A stretch of 64,000 nt of DNA. Source: Lachnospiraceae bacterium. GTDB taxonomy: Bacteria; Bacillota; Clostridia; Lachnospirales; Lachnospiraceae. Positions 8,059 through 17,586 of the stretch are shown in pieces (position 1 is the first letter of the stretch; each line of letters opens with the position of its first letter). The notes beneath the pieces are model-generated. The model saw only the letters and a program-made list of their open reading frames with translations, had not been told where the DNA came from and ran no database searches. The stretch spans positions 40,415 through 104,414 of the forward strand of contig JAFUXA010000001.1 of assembly GCA_017470985.1 (NCBI GenBank). The letters are read 5' to 3'. The position numbers and the translations under genes were made by a program.

Positions 8059-8124
8059 GAAAAAATGAATTTTTTCAAGGGTACAATTATATACCCCCAA
8101 AAAAACAGAAAATAGGATAAATTA

Positions 8125-8844
8125 ATGGAATATAATATAGAAAAATTTAAAACAGGTCTTTTGGACCTTGGGATAGAATTAACAGAAAATCAGATTGATC
8201 TATTTCTCACTTACTATGAAATGTTAATTGAGAAAAACAAAGTTATGAATCTAACTGCCATAACAGAATTTGATGAAGTCATAGAGAAACATTTCTTAGA
8301 TAGTCTCTCACTCATTAAAGTGAAGGATTTACATAATCGAACAAATTTTCTGGATTTAGGAACCGGTGCAGGCTTTCCTGGAATACCACTTAAGATTGCT
8401 TTTCCAGAATTAAATATCACACTGATGGATTCACTTAACAAGAGAATTCTATTTCTACAGGATGTGATAAATGAATTAGGTCTTATGGATATTGAAGCTG
8501 TTCATGGCAGAGCAGAGGAAGCAGCCAGAAATAAAAAATACAGAGAGAAATATGATTTATGTGTCTCAAGAGCTGTTGCCAATATTTCAACTCTAAGTGA
8601 GTATTGCCTTCCTTTTGTAAAAGTAGGTGGAGAATTCATTTCCTATAAATCAGGAAATATAGATGAAGAATTGGATGCAGCAAAAAAAGGAATCAAGATT
8701 CTAGGTGGAACAATTACTGATGTTCATAAATTTGATTTAGGTGAAAATAAACAGGGCAGGTCCTTCGTCATCATTGACAAAAATCAATCAACACCAAAGA
8801 CCTACCCTAGAAAAGCTGGAACTCCTTCCAAAAATCCTTTGTAA
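8125..8844 (+). CDS. rsmG: 16S rRNA (guanine527-N7)-methyltransferase RsmG
   Basis: 239 residues. The S-adenosylmethionine site FLDLGTGAGFPGIPLKIAFP is at about 74-93, with the family-specific NLTAITEFDEVIEKHFLDSL before it and VSRAVANISTLSEYCLPF after it. It methylates N7 of G527 in 16S rRNA; loss gives low-level streptomycin resistance in other bacteria. In most Firmicutes rsmG is co-directional between mnmG and parA. Here it is in the right place but on the opposite strand, convergent with mnmG, behind a hydrolase gene. Confidence 0.95.
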   Translation: MEYNIEKFKTGLLDLGIELTENQIDLFLTYYEMLIEKNKVMNLTAITEFDEVIEKHFLDSLSLIKVKDLHNRTNFLDLGTGAGFPGIPLKIAFPELNITLMDSLNKRILFLQDVINELGLMDIEAVHGRAEEAARNKKYREKYDLCVSRAVANISTLSEYCLPFVKVGGEFISYKSGNIDEELDAAKKGIKILGGTITDVHKFDLGENKQGRSFVIIDKNQSTPKTYPRKAGTPSKNPL

Positions 8845-8946
8845 ATTATTATTACTATTTCAAATATAGAATTATAAAATATTAATTACAATTTCCAAAT
8901 ATATATATTTATATTTTTGATTGCTTATACTTATTTACGGTAAATA

Positions 8947-8987
8947 AAAATGGATGCTATCCTACAACTACGGATGGCATCCATTTT
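8947..8987. terminator. Bidirectional terminator between rsmG and mnmG
   Basis: AAAATGGATGC(T)ATCC and GGAT(G)GCATCCATTTT pair around a 9-base loop, with T-rich tails on both strands. It separates two convergent genes. Confidence 0.85.
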
Positions 8988-9029
8988 ATTAAATAATTCT
9001 TTTTACATTACTTATAAGAATAGAATATA

Positions 9030-10916
9030 TTATTTATTATTTTTATTTATCATCTCCAGATATACAAGCAATACAGCAATATCTGCTGGAGACACTCCGG
9101 CAATACGGGATGCCTGTCCTATATTCAAAGGTCTTAATGCTTTAAGTTTTTGACGAGCCTCTATTCTTAAACTACCAACATCATCATAATCTATATTTTC
9201 AGGAATCTTCTTTGACTCAATCTTCTTGAAATCATTTACCTGTTTCTGCTGACGAGTTATATAACCTTCATATTTAATTTCAATATTTACCTGCTCTCTA
9301 ACTTCATAATGTAACTCAGGTCTATCCTTATCAATTGGAGCTAACTTATCATAATCCAATTCCGGTCTTCGAATTAAATCCGCCATAGTTACACCATGAT
9401 CTAGAGGAATACTTCCATAAGATTCAAGAAGTTTCTGAACTTCTTCTCTGGCACCTACATTGGTATGCTTTACTCTATCAATTTCTTCAGCAATTAACTT
9501 CTTCTTGGTTTCAACCCAATTAAATCTCTCATCAGAAATCAACCCAATTTCATGACCTATTGGAGTAAGTCTCAAATCCGCATTATCCTGGCGAAGAAGT
9601 AATCTGTATTCTGCTCGAGAAGTCATCATACGATAAGGTTCATGATTTTCCTTTGTAACCAGATCATCAATCAATACTCCAATATAAGACTGTGATCTAT
9701 CAAGAACAACCTGCTGTCTTCCAAGAATTTCCAAAGCAGCATTTATTCCGGCGATTAATCCCTGGCAAGCTGCCTCCTCATAACCTGAACTTCCATTAAA
9801 CTGTCCACCACTAAAGAGTCCTTTGATATTTTTAAATTCTAAAGTAGGATATAACTGATTTGCATTAATGCAGTCATACTCAATTGCATAAGCATTTCTC
9901 ACAATTCTGGCATTCTCCAAACCAGGAACAGTTCTATACATTTCATATTGTACATCCTCAGGAAGTGAACTACTCATTCCACCGATGTACATTTCATTAG
10001 TACCCAGTCCTTCAGGCTCAATAAATAATTGATGTCTGTTCTTATCAGCAAATTTTACAACCTTATCCTCTATGGATGGACAATATCTAGGACCGGTACC
10101 TTCTATAACACCGGAATACATTGGCGATCTATCAAGATTTGCTCTGATGATCTCATGTGTTTTCTCATTAGTATATGTGAGATAACAAGATACCTGATCA
10201 ATCTGCACATCATCAGGATTAGTGGTAAATGAGAATGGAACTACTCTCTCATCTCCAAACTGTTCTTCCATCTTGGAATAATCAATTGAATCACCATCAA
10301 TTCTGGCAGGAGTACCTGTTTTAAATCTATACATCTCAATTCCATTTGATACAAGAGAATCTGTCAGATAGTTAGCAGCTTTCAAACCATTTGGACCTGT
10401 ATGTTCAATTACATCTCCATATAGACATCTGGCTTTCAAATAAGTTCCTGTACATAAAACAACTGCTTTGGAATGATATATAGCTCCGGAAAATGTCTTC
10501 ACTCCTGCAACTACTCCATCTTCAACAATAATTTCAGAAACCTCTGCCTGTCTTAATGTGAGATTATCAGTATTTTGAAGAGTTTTTTTCATTTCCATGG
10601 AATAAGCTGCTTTGTCAGCCTGGGCTCTCAAAGAATGAACAGCTGGTCCTTTTGACTTATTCAACATTTTCGATTGGATAAATGTTTTGTCAATATTTAT
10701 ACCCATCTGACCACCAAGAGCATCAATTTCTTTTACGAGATGACCCTTAGAGCTTCCACCGATATTTGGATTACAAGGCATCATTGCCACTGAATCCATA
10801 CTCACTGTAAATATTATTGTATTTAATCCAAGTCTTGCAGATGCTAATGCTGCTTCACAGCCTGCATGACCTGCTCCAACTACAACTACGTCATATGTTT
10901 CTTCAACTACAGACAT
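9030..10916 (-). CDS. mnmG: tRNA uridine-5-carboxymethylaminomethyl modification enzyme MnmG (GidA)
   Basis: 628 residues, normal length. The FAD dinucleotide motif [19 protein letters not shown] is at about 12-30, and the GidA signatures [15 protein letters not shown] and [18 protein letters not shown] are present. The C-terminal helical domain ends around [19 protein letters not shown]. With MnmE it installs the cmnm5 group on wobble U34 of several tRNAs. It is separated from mnmE by a 535-bp gap holding two large hairpin elements, so the usual mnmE-mnmG coupling may be altered here. Confidence 0.97.
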   Translation of the reverse strand: MSVVEETYDVVVVGAGHAGCEAALASARLGLNTIIFTVSMDSVAMMPCNPNIGGSSKGHLVKEIDALGGQMGINIDKTFIQSKMLNKSKGPAVHSLRAQADKAAYSMEMKKTLQNTDNLTLRQAEVSEIIVEDGVVAGVKTFSGAIYHSKAVVLCTGTYLKARCLYGDVIEHTGPNGLKAANYLTDSLVSNGIEMYRFKTGTPARIDGDSIDYSKMEEQFGDERVVPFSFTTNPDDVQIDQVSCYLTYTNEKTHEIIRANLDRSPMYSGVIEGTGPRYCPSIEDKVVKFADKNRHQLFIEPEGLGTNEMYIGGMSSSLPEDVQYEMYRTVPGLENARIVRNAYAIEYDCINANQLYPTLEFKNIKGLFSGGQFNGSSGYEEAACQGLIAGINAALEILGRQQVVLDRSQSYIGVLIDDLVTKENHEPYRMMTSRAEYRLLLRQDNADLRLTPIGHEIGLISDERFNWVETKKKLIAEEIDRVKHTNVGAREEVQKLLESYGSIPLDHGVTMADLIRRPELDYDKLAPIDKDRPELHYEVREQVNIEIKYEGYITRQQKQVNDFKKIESKKIPENIDYDDVGSLRIEARQKLKALRPLNIGQASRIAGVSPADIAVLLVYLEMINKNNK

Positions 10917-11013
10917 GTCTACTCCTTCTTATCTACTTTTAAATTATGTTGTTAAATATATAAATTAAGTTATATCTATTAAGTTGTATTTATTAAATTG
11001 TATCTATTAGGTC

Positions 11014-11148
11014 CAGATTATATAGATAGTATTCTCGAAAAACTGCTCGCGCTACCTGAAAACGAAGCAGTACTAAGCTCATGCTAAAGCATTCGCTAAG
11101 TGCTGTCGTTTTCAAGGTTTTTTCTTAGAATACTATCTATATAATCTG
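11014..11148 (-). repeat. Compound hairpin element, copy 1
   Basis: A perfect 22-bp inverted repeat (11014-11035 and 11127-11148) encloses an inner imperfect hairpin. Read on the minus strand the core runs AAAACG, CAGCACTTA (plus 11097-11105), a small hairpin, TTAGTACTG (plus 11068-11076), CGTTTT, then GTAGCG. The same blocks in the same order occur in copy 2 at 11256-11394 on the other strand. It encodes no protein. It lies in the mnmE-mnmG gap and could be a structured RNA element or a small mobile hairpin. Confidence 0.85.
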
Positions 11149-11255
11149 TCGCAAATGGGAGGAATAAATTAATCATTATCCCTTCTAATTTTATTATTTT
11201 ATATTAATATAATTTCTTGTATTAGTAACTTTAAAAATATATATGAATATTTCTT

Positions 11256-11394
11256 ACCCGGGGAAACCTTGTATGTCTATAGAAGAAACGTTAAAAACGC
11301 CAGCACTTAATGAGCACAAAGTGCGAATTTAGTACTGTTGCGTTTTTACCGTAGCGAAAGCGATTCTGTCATAGACATACAAGGTCGACCCGGT
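11256..11394 (+). repeat. Compound hairpin element, copy 2
   Basis: The outer arms include a perfect 14-bp repeat (11267-11280 and 11371-11384), extended outward by ACCCGGGG against CCCGGT. The inner core on the plus strand has AAAACG, CAGCACTTA (11301-11309), a GCAC/GTGC hairpin, TTAGTACTG (11329-11337), CGTTTT and GTAGCG, matching copy 1 block by block in inverted orientation. The outer arms share no sequence with copy 1 although both are strongly paired. Confidence 0.85.
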
Positions 11395-11451
11395 CGTTAC
11401 TATTATTATCTAACTTTTAAATATCAATACTTATATTTAAAATAATAAAAC

Positions 11452-12822
11452 CTACTTACCAGTACAGAATTTAGAGAATATCTCATCCATCAAATCATCA
11501 TCTATAGATTCACCAATAATATATCCTAATTGCGAATAAGCCTCCATCAAATCAATGGACAGAAAATCCTCAGGCATACACATATCAATACTTTGCTCTA
11601 CATTTTTCATAGAATTATATGCATTGGTTAAAGCATTGAGATGTCTTGCATTGGTAATATAAATTTCATGATCATCAGATAGAATTCCAGAGAAAAACAT
11701 CTCATCAATTTTATCCTCTAATACATCAAGTCCATCACCATTTTTTGCAGAAAATGTAATAATAGGACCATTTACCAACTTATTAATATCATCCTCATTA
11801 ATCTTAGAATTTAAATCCGACTTATTAATCAATACTATTACATTAGAATCTTTTATTTTATCAATAATCTGATAATCATTTTCATCTAGTTCAGTTGAAC
11901 CATCAACCACATACAATATTAAATCAGCACCTTCAATAGTATCAATGGCTTTTTTCACTCCAATTGCCTCAACTACATCATCAGTCTGACGAATACCTGC
12001 AGTGTCCATAATAACAAGTGATATTCCATTAAGCATAATCTGTTCTTCAAGAGTATCTCTTGTTGTTCCAGCAATATCTGTTACTATTGCTCTCTCCTTT
12101 TTTGATAAGAGATTTAGAAGAGATGATTTTCCAGCATTTGGTTTTCCAATAATAGAAGTCTTAATACCATCCTTTATCATAGAACCATTATCAGCACTTT
12201 GAATCATCCTGTTAATATCATTTTCTATACTTATAACTTTATTTCGAAGTTTATCTTCATATCCATCCAATGATATATGTTCAGGATCATCCAAAGCAGA
12301 CTCAATAAAAGCAATCTCATATATAATAGAAGCTCTAATGTCTTTGATCTTCTTGGATAGTAGACCGAATAACTGATTCTTGGAATTTTCAAGAGCCAAG
12401 GCACTTTTAGAATCAATTATATCCATAACTGACTCAGCCTGACTTAAATCAATTCTACCGTTTAGAAAAGCTCGCTTTGTAAATTCACCAGGTTCTGCAG
12501 GTCTAACACCTTGGGCAATTACAGCTTTGAGAATCTGCTGCATTATTATAATTCCACCATGGCAATCTATTTCTACAGTATTTTCTCTGGTATAAGTTCT
12601 AGGGGCACGAAGTACAAGCACCATAACTTCATCAATTATCTTGTTATCCAAGACAATATGACCATAAGATACAGTATGACTGTCCATTTCAGTTAATTTA
12701 TTTTTTCCCTGGAAAATATTATCGACTTTCTCAATGGCATCTTCGCCTGAAACTCTTATAATTCCAATACCACTATTTGTCATAGCAGAAGCTATGGCGC
12801 ATATTGTATCAAATTCACTCAT
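11452..12822 (-). CDS. mnmE: tRNA modification GTPase MnmE (TrmE)
   Basis: 456 residues. The N-terminal folate-binding domain has AIASAMTNSGIGIIRVSG, and a helical region holds the G domain with GKPNAGKSSLLN (about 222), DIAGTTRDT, DTAGIR, NKSD and SAKNGDGL. The protein ends in FCTGK, the C-x-G-K motif whose Cys is needed for the tRNA modification step. With MnmG it makes cmnm5U34. It belongs to the rpmH-rnpA-yidD-yidC-jag-mnmE run, but a terminator at 12896-12928 lies just upstream. Confidence 0.97.
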   Translation of the reverse strand: MSEFDTICAIASAMTNSGIGIIRVSGEDAIEKVDNIFQGKNKLTEMDSHTVSYGHIVLDNKIIDEVMVLVLRAPRTYTRENTVEIDCHGGIIIMQQILKAVIAQGVRPAEPGEFTKRAFLNGRIDLSQAESVMDIIDSKSALALENSKNQLFGLLSKKIKDIRASIIYEIAFIESALDDPEHISLDGYEDKLRNKVISIENDINRMIQSADNGSMIKDGIKTSIIGKPNAGKSSLLNLLSKKERAIVTDIAGTTRDTLEEQIMLNGISLVIMDTAGIRQTDDVVEAIGVKKAIDTIEGADLILYVVDGSTELDENDYQIIDKIKDSNVIVLINKSDLNSKINEDDINKLVNGPIITFSAKNGDGLDVLEDKIDEMFFSGILSDDHEIYITNARHLNALTNAYNSMKNVEQSIDMCMPEDFLSIDLMEAYSQLGYIIGESIDDDLMDEIFSKFCTGK

Positions 12823-12895
12823 TATAATACCTACAAAATCTATTAATTAATAAACTACAAATTTATATAAGCCTAATATATTAAAGCAATAAAAA

Positions 12896-12928
12896 GGCTT
12901 TACCTTCATACATTATGAAGATAAAGCC
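12896..12928 (-). terminator. Terminator between jag and mnmE
   Basis: On the minus strand GGCTTT-CTTCAT pairs with ATGAAG-AAAGCC and is followed by TTTTTATT. It should end or attenuate the rpmH-to-jag transcript before mnmE. Confidence 0.8.
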
Positions 12929-12952
12929 CAAATAATTCAAGATTTTATTAAA

Positions 12953-13576
12953 TTATTTTTTTAATGTAACAACAACATGTCTATATGGCTCCTCACCTTC
13001 TGAGTGAGTTTCAACATATTTATCATTCTGAAGAGCTGAATGAATAATTCTTCTCTCATAAGGATTCATAGCCTCAAGAGATACATTTCTTCTAGTCTTC
13101 TTAACCTTATAAGATACATTCTTTGCAAGATTTTCCAAAGTTTCTTTTCTTCTGCGACGATAATCTTCTGTATCAATCTTTACTCTCATATAATTATCAT
13201 TTTTTCTATTGAGAGCTAAGTTTGTAAGATACTGAAGTGAATCAAGGGTCTGACCACGCTTTCCAATAAGAACGCCCATCTCAGGTCCTTTTAATTCAAC
13301 TTCAATATATCCTTCAATATCGTCAACCTTTGTGATAATCTCAACTTCAAGATTCATCTTCTCAAAAACTTCTGAGAGGAAATTCTTTACAATATCTTCT
13401 GGAGAAGACTTCTTAGCAACTTTAATAACAGCATCTTTGCTTCCAATACCGAAAATTCCGTTGCTTCCTTCTTCAACCACTTCATATTCAATCTGATCAC
13501 TTGTTGTTCCAAGTGCAACTAATGCATTTGTTAATGCTTCATCAACTGTTTTTCCACTGAATTCAACATATTCCAT
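12953..13576 (-). CDS. jag: RNA-binding protein Jag (KhpB/EloR)
   Basis: 207 residues with the three expected parts: the Jag-N domain (VEFSGKTVDEALTNALVALG, 3-22), a KH domain with GVLIGKRGQTLDSLQYL, and a C-terminal R3H domain (SLEAMNPYERRIIHSAL and EPYRHVVV). Jag/KhpB binds RNA with KhpA and influences cell elongation in Firmicutes. The usual basic linker between Jag-N and KH is short. It lies 13 bp after yidC in the conserved order. Confidence 0.95.
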   Translation of the reverse strand: MEYVEFSGKTVDEALTNALVALGTTSDQIEYEVVEEGSNGIFGIGSKDAVIKVAKKSSPEDIVKNFLSEVFEKMNLEVEIITKVDDIEGYIEVELKGPEMGVLIGKRGQTLDSLQYLTNLALNRKNDNYMRVKIDTEDYRRRRKETLENLAKNVSYKVKKTRRNVSLEAMNPYERRIIHSALQNDKYVETHSEGEEPYRHVVVTLKK

Positions 13577-13589
13577 TTTCTATACCCCA

Positions 13590-14867
13590 CTACTTATTGT
13601 TTTCGTTAAAATTCTTCACCATGTTTGCCTTGGAAGATAGACTTCCCTGCTTTGCCTTAGCTCTAGCTTCATCAGCTCTATTCAAAGCATCCAACTTATC
13701 CTGAGAGAAATTAGCTTTAGAAGACATAGAGTTGTTTCTTGTATTAGTCTTGGCTGCTGCATAAATCTGAGCCTGTCTAATACCTCTCTTCTCTTTCTTC
13801 TTTGCAGCTTTCTCTTTATTCTTCTCAACAATATCTTCAAGATTGATTTTCTCGAAGTGCTTATTCAAGAAGTACTGCTGTACAATTCTTACAACAGAAC
13901 CCATTGTCCAGTAAATAACCAAACCAACAGGAACAGTAAATGCAAAGAATAATGTCATAAGTGGCATAAACTTATTCATTGTCTGCATCTGCTGAGCCAT
14001 CTGATCAGACTGATCATTTCCTGATGACTGAGTAGTAGGCATTAATTTCATATTAATAACCTGTCCCAAATAAGAAACAACAGGAACCAAAATAGCTGCA
14101 ATTATTAATAAGAAATATTTATCAGCCCAAGCAGACTTAATAAGATTAAGTGGAGTATCAGAAATATTTAATATAAAGAAATAATTTACATCTGATAATG
14201 CACTATGTGTTGAATTAATACTATCTGATAACTGTGGAAAAGTATCAGCAAGTTTATCCCAACCATTTTCACCAAGTCTGTATAATACATCAACAATATT
14301 ATTTGCTACTGCATCACTACTTGCTGTAAAATCAGGCTTTTTTGCCAAGGTAACATTTGCTGCTTCATATAAAGTCTGCATCTTTGTAGCAAAACCGTCT
14401 GTTGCCATAATTCCATCTACAAGATTTGTAAAAATTCCTTTTACACTTGTAAGATAAGCAGGAACATTATAGAACACTCTGTAAAGCGATAACAGAATAG
14501 GTAACTGAATCAACATCTGTCCGCAACTACCCATCATAGAAACACCATATTTATCATATACCATCTGTGTTTCTTCCTGCTGAGCTGCCATAGAAGCCTG
14601 ATCCTTTTTGTTAGCATACTTCTTTCTGATAGCATTTAACTCAGGTTGCATCTTACGGGTCAAAACAGAAAACTTCTGCTGCTGATAAGTAAGAGGAAAT
14701 AAACATAAATAAATAAAAACTGTAAATACAATGATTGTAATAGCTATATTGTTTATTCCTAACACATTACTTAAAAATAAATAAATCTTGTCCATTACCC
14801 AGCCTAAACATTTTGCAATTGGTCCAAGAAATGCACCATCATAGGCTGTTAAATATACTTCAGTCAA
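13590..14867 (-). CDS. yidC: Membrane protein insertase YidC (OxaA/SpoIIIJ type)
   Basis: 425 residues, Gram-positive type. A TTG at 14867 is the best start because AGGAGG lies seven bases upstream; the next ATG would remove the first helix. Core segments include NIAITIIVFTVFIYLCLFPL, QEETQMVYDKYGVSMMGSCG and PVGLVIYWTMGSVVRIVQQY. The last 70 residues are very basic, suited to ribosome contact. It inserts membrane proteins alone or with Sec. An unusually long loop (about 145-230) interrupts the core between helices. It has no obvious lipoprotein signal. Confidence 0.95.
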   Translation of the reverse strand: MTEVYLTAYDGAFLGPIAKCLGWVMDKIYLFLSNVLGINNIAITIIVFTVFIYLCLFPLTYQQQKFSVLTRKMQPELNAIRKKYANKKDQASMAAQQEETQMVYDKYGVSMMGSCGQMLIQLPILLSLYRVFYNVPAYLTSVKGIFTNLVDGIMATDGFATKMQTLYEAANVTLAKKPDFTASSDAVANNIVDVLYRLGENGWDKLADTFPQLSDSINSTHSALSDVNYFFILNISDTPLNLIKSAWADKYFLLIIAAILVPVVSYLGQVINMKLMPTTQSSGNDQSDQMAQQMQTMNKFMPLMTLFFAFTVPVGLVIYWTMGSVVRIVQQYFLNKHFEKINLEDIVEKNKEKAAKKKEKRGIRQAQIYAAAKTNTRNNSMSSKANFSQDKLDALNRADEARAKAKQGSLSSKANMVKNFNENNK

Positions 14868-14885
14868 TGTAAAACCTCCTAAATT

Positions 14886-15107
14886 CTATGGAACAGGATC
14901 AAATCCTCCTTTAGAAATAGGATTGCAACGCATAATTCTCCATGCAGCAAGAGTTCCACCCTTCAAAAATCCATATTTTTCAACTGCATGTAATCCATAT
15001 GTTGAGCATGTTGGATAATAAGGACATTTTACAGATCTAAGTGGTGATATTTTTCTTCTATAAAATTTTATTAATCCAATTAATCCTTTTTTTAAAATCG
15101 AATTCAT
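14886..15107 (-). CDS. yidD: Membrane protein insertion efficiency factor YidD
   Basis: 73 residues. The family core CPYYPTCSTYGLHAVEKYG and AAWRIMRCNPISKGGFDPVP is complete, after an amphipathic basic N-terminus (KGLIGLIKFYRRKISPL). YidD helps YidC-dependent insertion at the inner face of the membrane. It lies in the conserved rnpA-yidD-yidC order, 18 bp from each neighbour. Confidence 0.96.
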   Translation of the reverse strand: MNSILKKGLIGLIKFYRRKISPLRSVKCPYYPTCSTYGLHAVEKYGFLKGGTLAAWRIMRCNPISKGGFDPVP

Positions 15108-15125
15108 ATTCTAATCCACTATTTT

Positions 15126-15461
15126 CTAATTTAAAATGTTATGAAGTTTTGCAAGATGTAATAATGCTGATTCTATATCTCCATAAGAACAACCTTTTGC
15201 ATTATTTCTTACAACGACCACCAAATCCAAACCACTATTGAACTGGTATTCATTTAGTCGATAACTTTCTCTGATCAGTCTCGTCAATCGATGTCTAACT
15301 ACGCTGTTTCCAACCTTTTTACTAACAGAAACACCCACACGGTTTATATTCAGTTCATTTTTTCTAATATATAAAATGAGATATCTGTTAGCTTTAGAAA
15401 TCCCACAATTATATACATTTTTAAAATCATTATTTTTCTTTAAATATTCACTGAACTTCAT
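15126..15461 (-). CDS. rnpA: Ribonuclease P protein component RnpA
   Basis: 111 residues. The RNR signature KVGNSVVRHRLTRLIRESYR is at about 49-68, preceded by the conserved RVGVSVSKK strand. It is the protein cofactor of RNase P, which trims tRNA 5' ends. The spacing to yidD is 18 bp. rpmH lies upstream, separated by a terminator-like hairpin that may reduce rnpA expression relative to rpmH. Confidence 0.96.
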   Translation of the reverse strand: MKFSEYLKKNNDFKNVYNCGISKANRYLILYIRKNELNINRVGVSVSKKVGNSVVRHRLTRLIRESYRLNEYQFNSGLDLVVVVRNNAKGCSYGDIESALLHLAKLHNILN

Positions 15462-15571
15462 ATAACTAATTCTCCTTATTTAAATAGGAAATGAATATAA
15501 TTTCACTTCCTATTTAAGGAACAAAAGAAATGAGTACTCTCCTATTTAAAATAAATATAAATAGAAGAAAA

Positions 15572-15590
15572 GACCACATGGTCTGTGGCC
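15572..15590 (-). terminator. Attenuating terminator between rpmH and rnpA
   Basis: On the minus strand GGCCACA and TGTGGTC pair (one G-U) around GACCA and are followed by TTTTCTTCT. It is five bases past the rpmH stop. Confidence 0.65.
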
Positions 15591-15594
15591 TTAA

Positions 15595-15729
15595 TTAAGC
15601 TGATAAACTCTTTCTGCCTTTTGCTCTTCTGGCAGCTAAAACTTTTCTTCCACCTGCTGTGCTCATTCTTGAACGAAAACCGTGTACTTTAGCTCTCTGT
15701 CTCTTCTTTGGTTGATATGTCATCTTCAT
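15595..15729 (-). CDS. rpmH: 50S ribosomal protein L34
   Basis: 44 residues, basic, with the family pattern: [36 protein letters not shown] and [19 protein letters not shown] precedes the ATG at 15729. The usual MKRTxQP opening reads MKMTYQP here. It is the first gene left of the origin and is transcribed away from dnaA, as in most Firmicutes. Confidence 0.97.
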   Translation of the reverse strand: MKMTYQPKKRQRAKVHGFRSRMSTAGGRKVLAARRAKGRKSLSA

Positions 15730-16207
15730 ATATATCCACCTCCTTTATTATAAGAAAACATCGCTACTATTATATTAGGAAAAGCCCTCAAAGTCAATAA
15801 AAACAGCATAATTTAGGGATTTTTAATACTTTTTAAAATAAACAACTATATATAGTAATTTTCAAATTTTTATATCAAAATATAGTTTAAAGCCTCCATT
15901 GTTAATATAAATGTTAATAAATATTAAAATAATAAACATCTAATATCCAAAGGATACATTACAAGAGGAAAAAACACCATATTTATAATAAAAAAAGTAT
16001 ATGTGTATAAGTTGACTCATTTATCCACATTTCATTAAAATTATCCACACTATCCAATATTCCCCTAAAACCTTTTATTTTCGATTTTAAGGCGTTTTAA
16101 CTCATATACAACCCCCTACACATATTTACATATTTAGTTGTAAAATAAGCCTATTTAGAGTAATATATAAGTTAGAAAAATTTTGTAATTATAGAATGAG
16201 GAAATAT
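15730..16207. other. Probable oriC (rpmH-dnaA intergenic region)
   Basis: 478 bp without genes between divergent rpmH and dnaA. Two consensus DnaA boxes TTATCCACA lie at 16021-16029 and 16041-16049 on the plus strand. A one-mismatch box (TTATACACA) is on the minus strand at 16002-16010. A very AT-rich stretch (about 15826-15990) could be the unwinding element. Gene direction switches here from mostly minus to mostly plus, which supports an origin. A further consensus box lies beyond dnaA at 17587-17595, so the origin may be bipartite as in Bacillus. Confidence 0.8.
16138..16166 (+). promoter_or_regulatory. Probable dnaA promoter
   Basis: TTGTAA, 17 bp, TAATAT, about 40 bp before the preferred dnaA start. 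The DnaA boxes at 16002-16049 lie upstream and could allow autoregulation. Confidence 0.5.
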
Positions 16208-17581
16208 ATGAACTTAGAATTAATTCAATCTAAATGGGACGAAGTCTTAATAACTTTAAAGACAGAATATCCAATTACTGATCTTTCTTTTTCTTCATGG
16301 TTAAAACCATTATATCCTACTGCTTTAGAAGATGATACATTGGTTTTATCTTATATACCAACAGACGGATTTGAAGCAGATCAAATGACAATCACATTTA
16401 TTTCAAAGAAATATTCCAAATTTATTTCTGTTGTAATAAGCGAATTATTTGATTTGGATCAAGAATTAAAACTTAGATTTGAAATAGGTGCTGAAAAGGA
16501 GAAGACTAATAATAAGGAAGCTCAACCTTTAAGTATTAAATCATCTAATTATATTAAATCCAATCTTAGTCCAAAGTTTACATTTGAAAACTTCGTAGTT
16601 GGTGGAAATAATAGTTTTCCAAGACAAGCTTCACTTGCTGTAGCTGAATCACCAGGAGATTCTTATAATCCTCTATATATTTATGGAGGACCTGGACTTG
16701 GTAAGACTCACTTATTACATGCAATTGGTAACTATGTATTAGAACAGAATCCTGACAAAAAGGTATTATATGTTACAACAGAGCAATTTACTAATGAAGT
16801 AATCGATGGAATTAAAGCCAAGAATGTATCTCCTATTAGAGATAAATTTAGATCAGTAGATGTACTTTTGATTGATGATATTCAATTTATTATAGGTAAG
16901 CAAGGTACTCAGGAAGAATTCTTCAACACATTTAACACACTGTCTCTTGCAGGAAAACAGATTGTTATTACAAGTGATAAGCCACCTAAAGAAATGGAAA
17001 CTCTTGAAGATAGAATTAGATCTAGATTCGAGATGGGACTTATGGCTGATATTGGATATCCTGATTACGAGACAAGAATGGCTATCCTTAAGAATAAGGT
17101 AGAAACAGAACAGATAGATATTGATAATCAAATATTAGATTATATTGCTGAAAATATTAAATCCAACATTAGAGAATTGGAGGGAGCTCTCAATAGACTT
17201 ATAGCTTACTATAACTTAGAGAAGAAACCTCTCACTCTCGAAATTGCTGAGAAGGAATTACAAAATATTATTACTCCTGATAAACCAAGAGAGGTAACTC
17301 CACAGCTTATTATTGAAGTAGTATGCGAGCATTATGATATTTCTATGGAGAAAATGCTTTCAAAAGATAGAAGTAAAGCTATTTCAATTCCAAGACAGAT
17401 TGCTATGTATCTATGTAAGACAATGACTAATTCTACTTTGGATGGAATTGGTAAACTACTCAATGGTAGAGATCATACTACTGTTCTTCATGGATATAAC
17501 AAAATTGATGAAGATATCAAGACTGATGAAAAATTAGCTAACGATATTGAAACTATTAAGAAAAAGATTAATCCAAACTAA
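16208..17581 (+). CDS. dnaA: Chromosomal replication initiator DnaA
   Basis: 457 residues from the ATG at 16208, chosen because GAGGAA precedes it; the in-frame ATG at 16196 has no ribosome binding site. Domain I is at about 1-85, followed by a short linker. The AAA+ domain has GGPGLGKTHLLHAIGNY (160-176), VLLIDDIQF (Walker B) and SDKPPKEMETLEDRIRSRFEMG (sensor/arginine finger). The C-terminal DNA-binding domain has GRDHTTVLHGYNKI. It binds DnaA boxes and melts oriC. Domain II is short. Confidence 0.98.
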   Translation: MNLELIQSKWDEVLITLKTEYPITDLSFSSWLKPLYPTALEDDTLVLSYIPTDGFEADQMTITFISKKYSKFISVVISELFDLDQELKLRFEIGAEKEKTNNKEAQPLSIKSSNYIKSNLSPKFTFENFVVGGNNSFPRQASLAVAESPGDSYNPLYIYGGPGLGKTHLLHAIGNYVLEQNPDKKVLYVTTEQFTNEVIDGIKAKNVSPIRDKFRSVDVLLIDDIQFIIGKQGTQEEFFNTFNTLSLAGKQIVITSDKPPKEMETLEDRIRSRFEMGLMADIGYPDYETRMAILKNKVETEQIDIDNQILDYIAENIKSNIRELEGALNRLIAYYNLEKKPLTLEIAEKELQNIITPDKPREVTPQLIIEVVCEHYDISMEKMLSKDRSKAISIPRQIAMYLCKTMTNSTLDGIGKLLNGRDHTTVLHGYNKIDEDIKTDEKLANDIETIKKKINPN

Positions 17582-17586
17582 TATAA

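Noticed and set aside
8059-8124. GGGTA/TACCC hairpin between the hydrolase and rsmG
   Set aside because: The stem is short (about 5-6 bp) and followed by A residues, not T, so it is not a convincing terminator on the coding strand.
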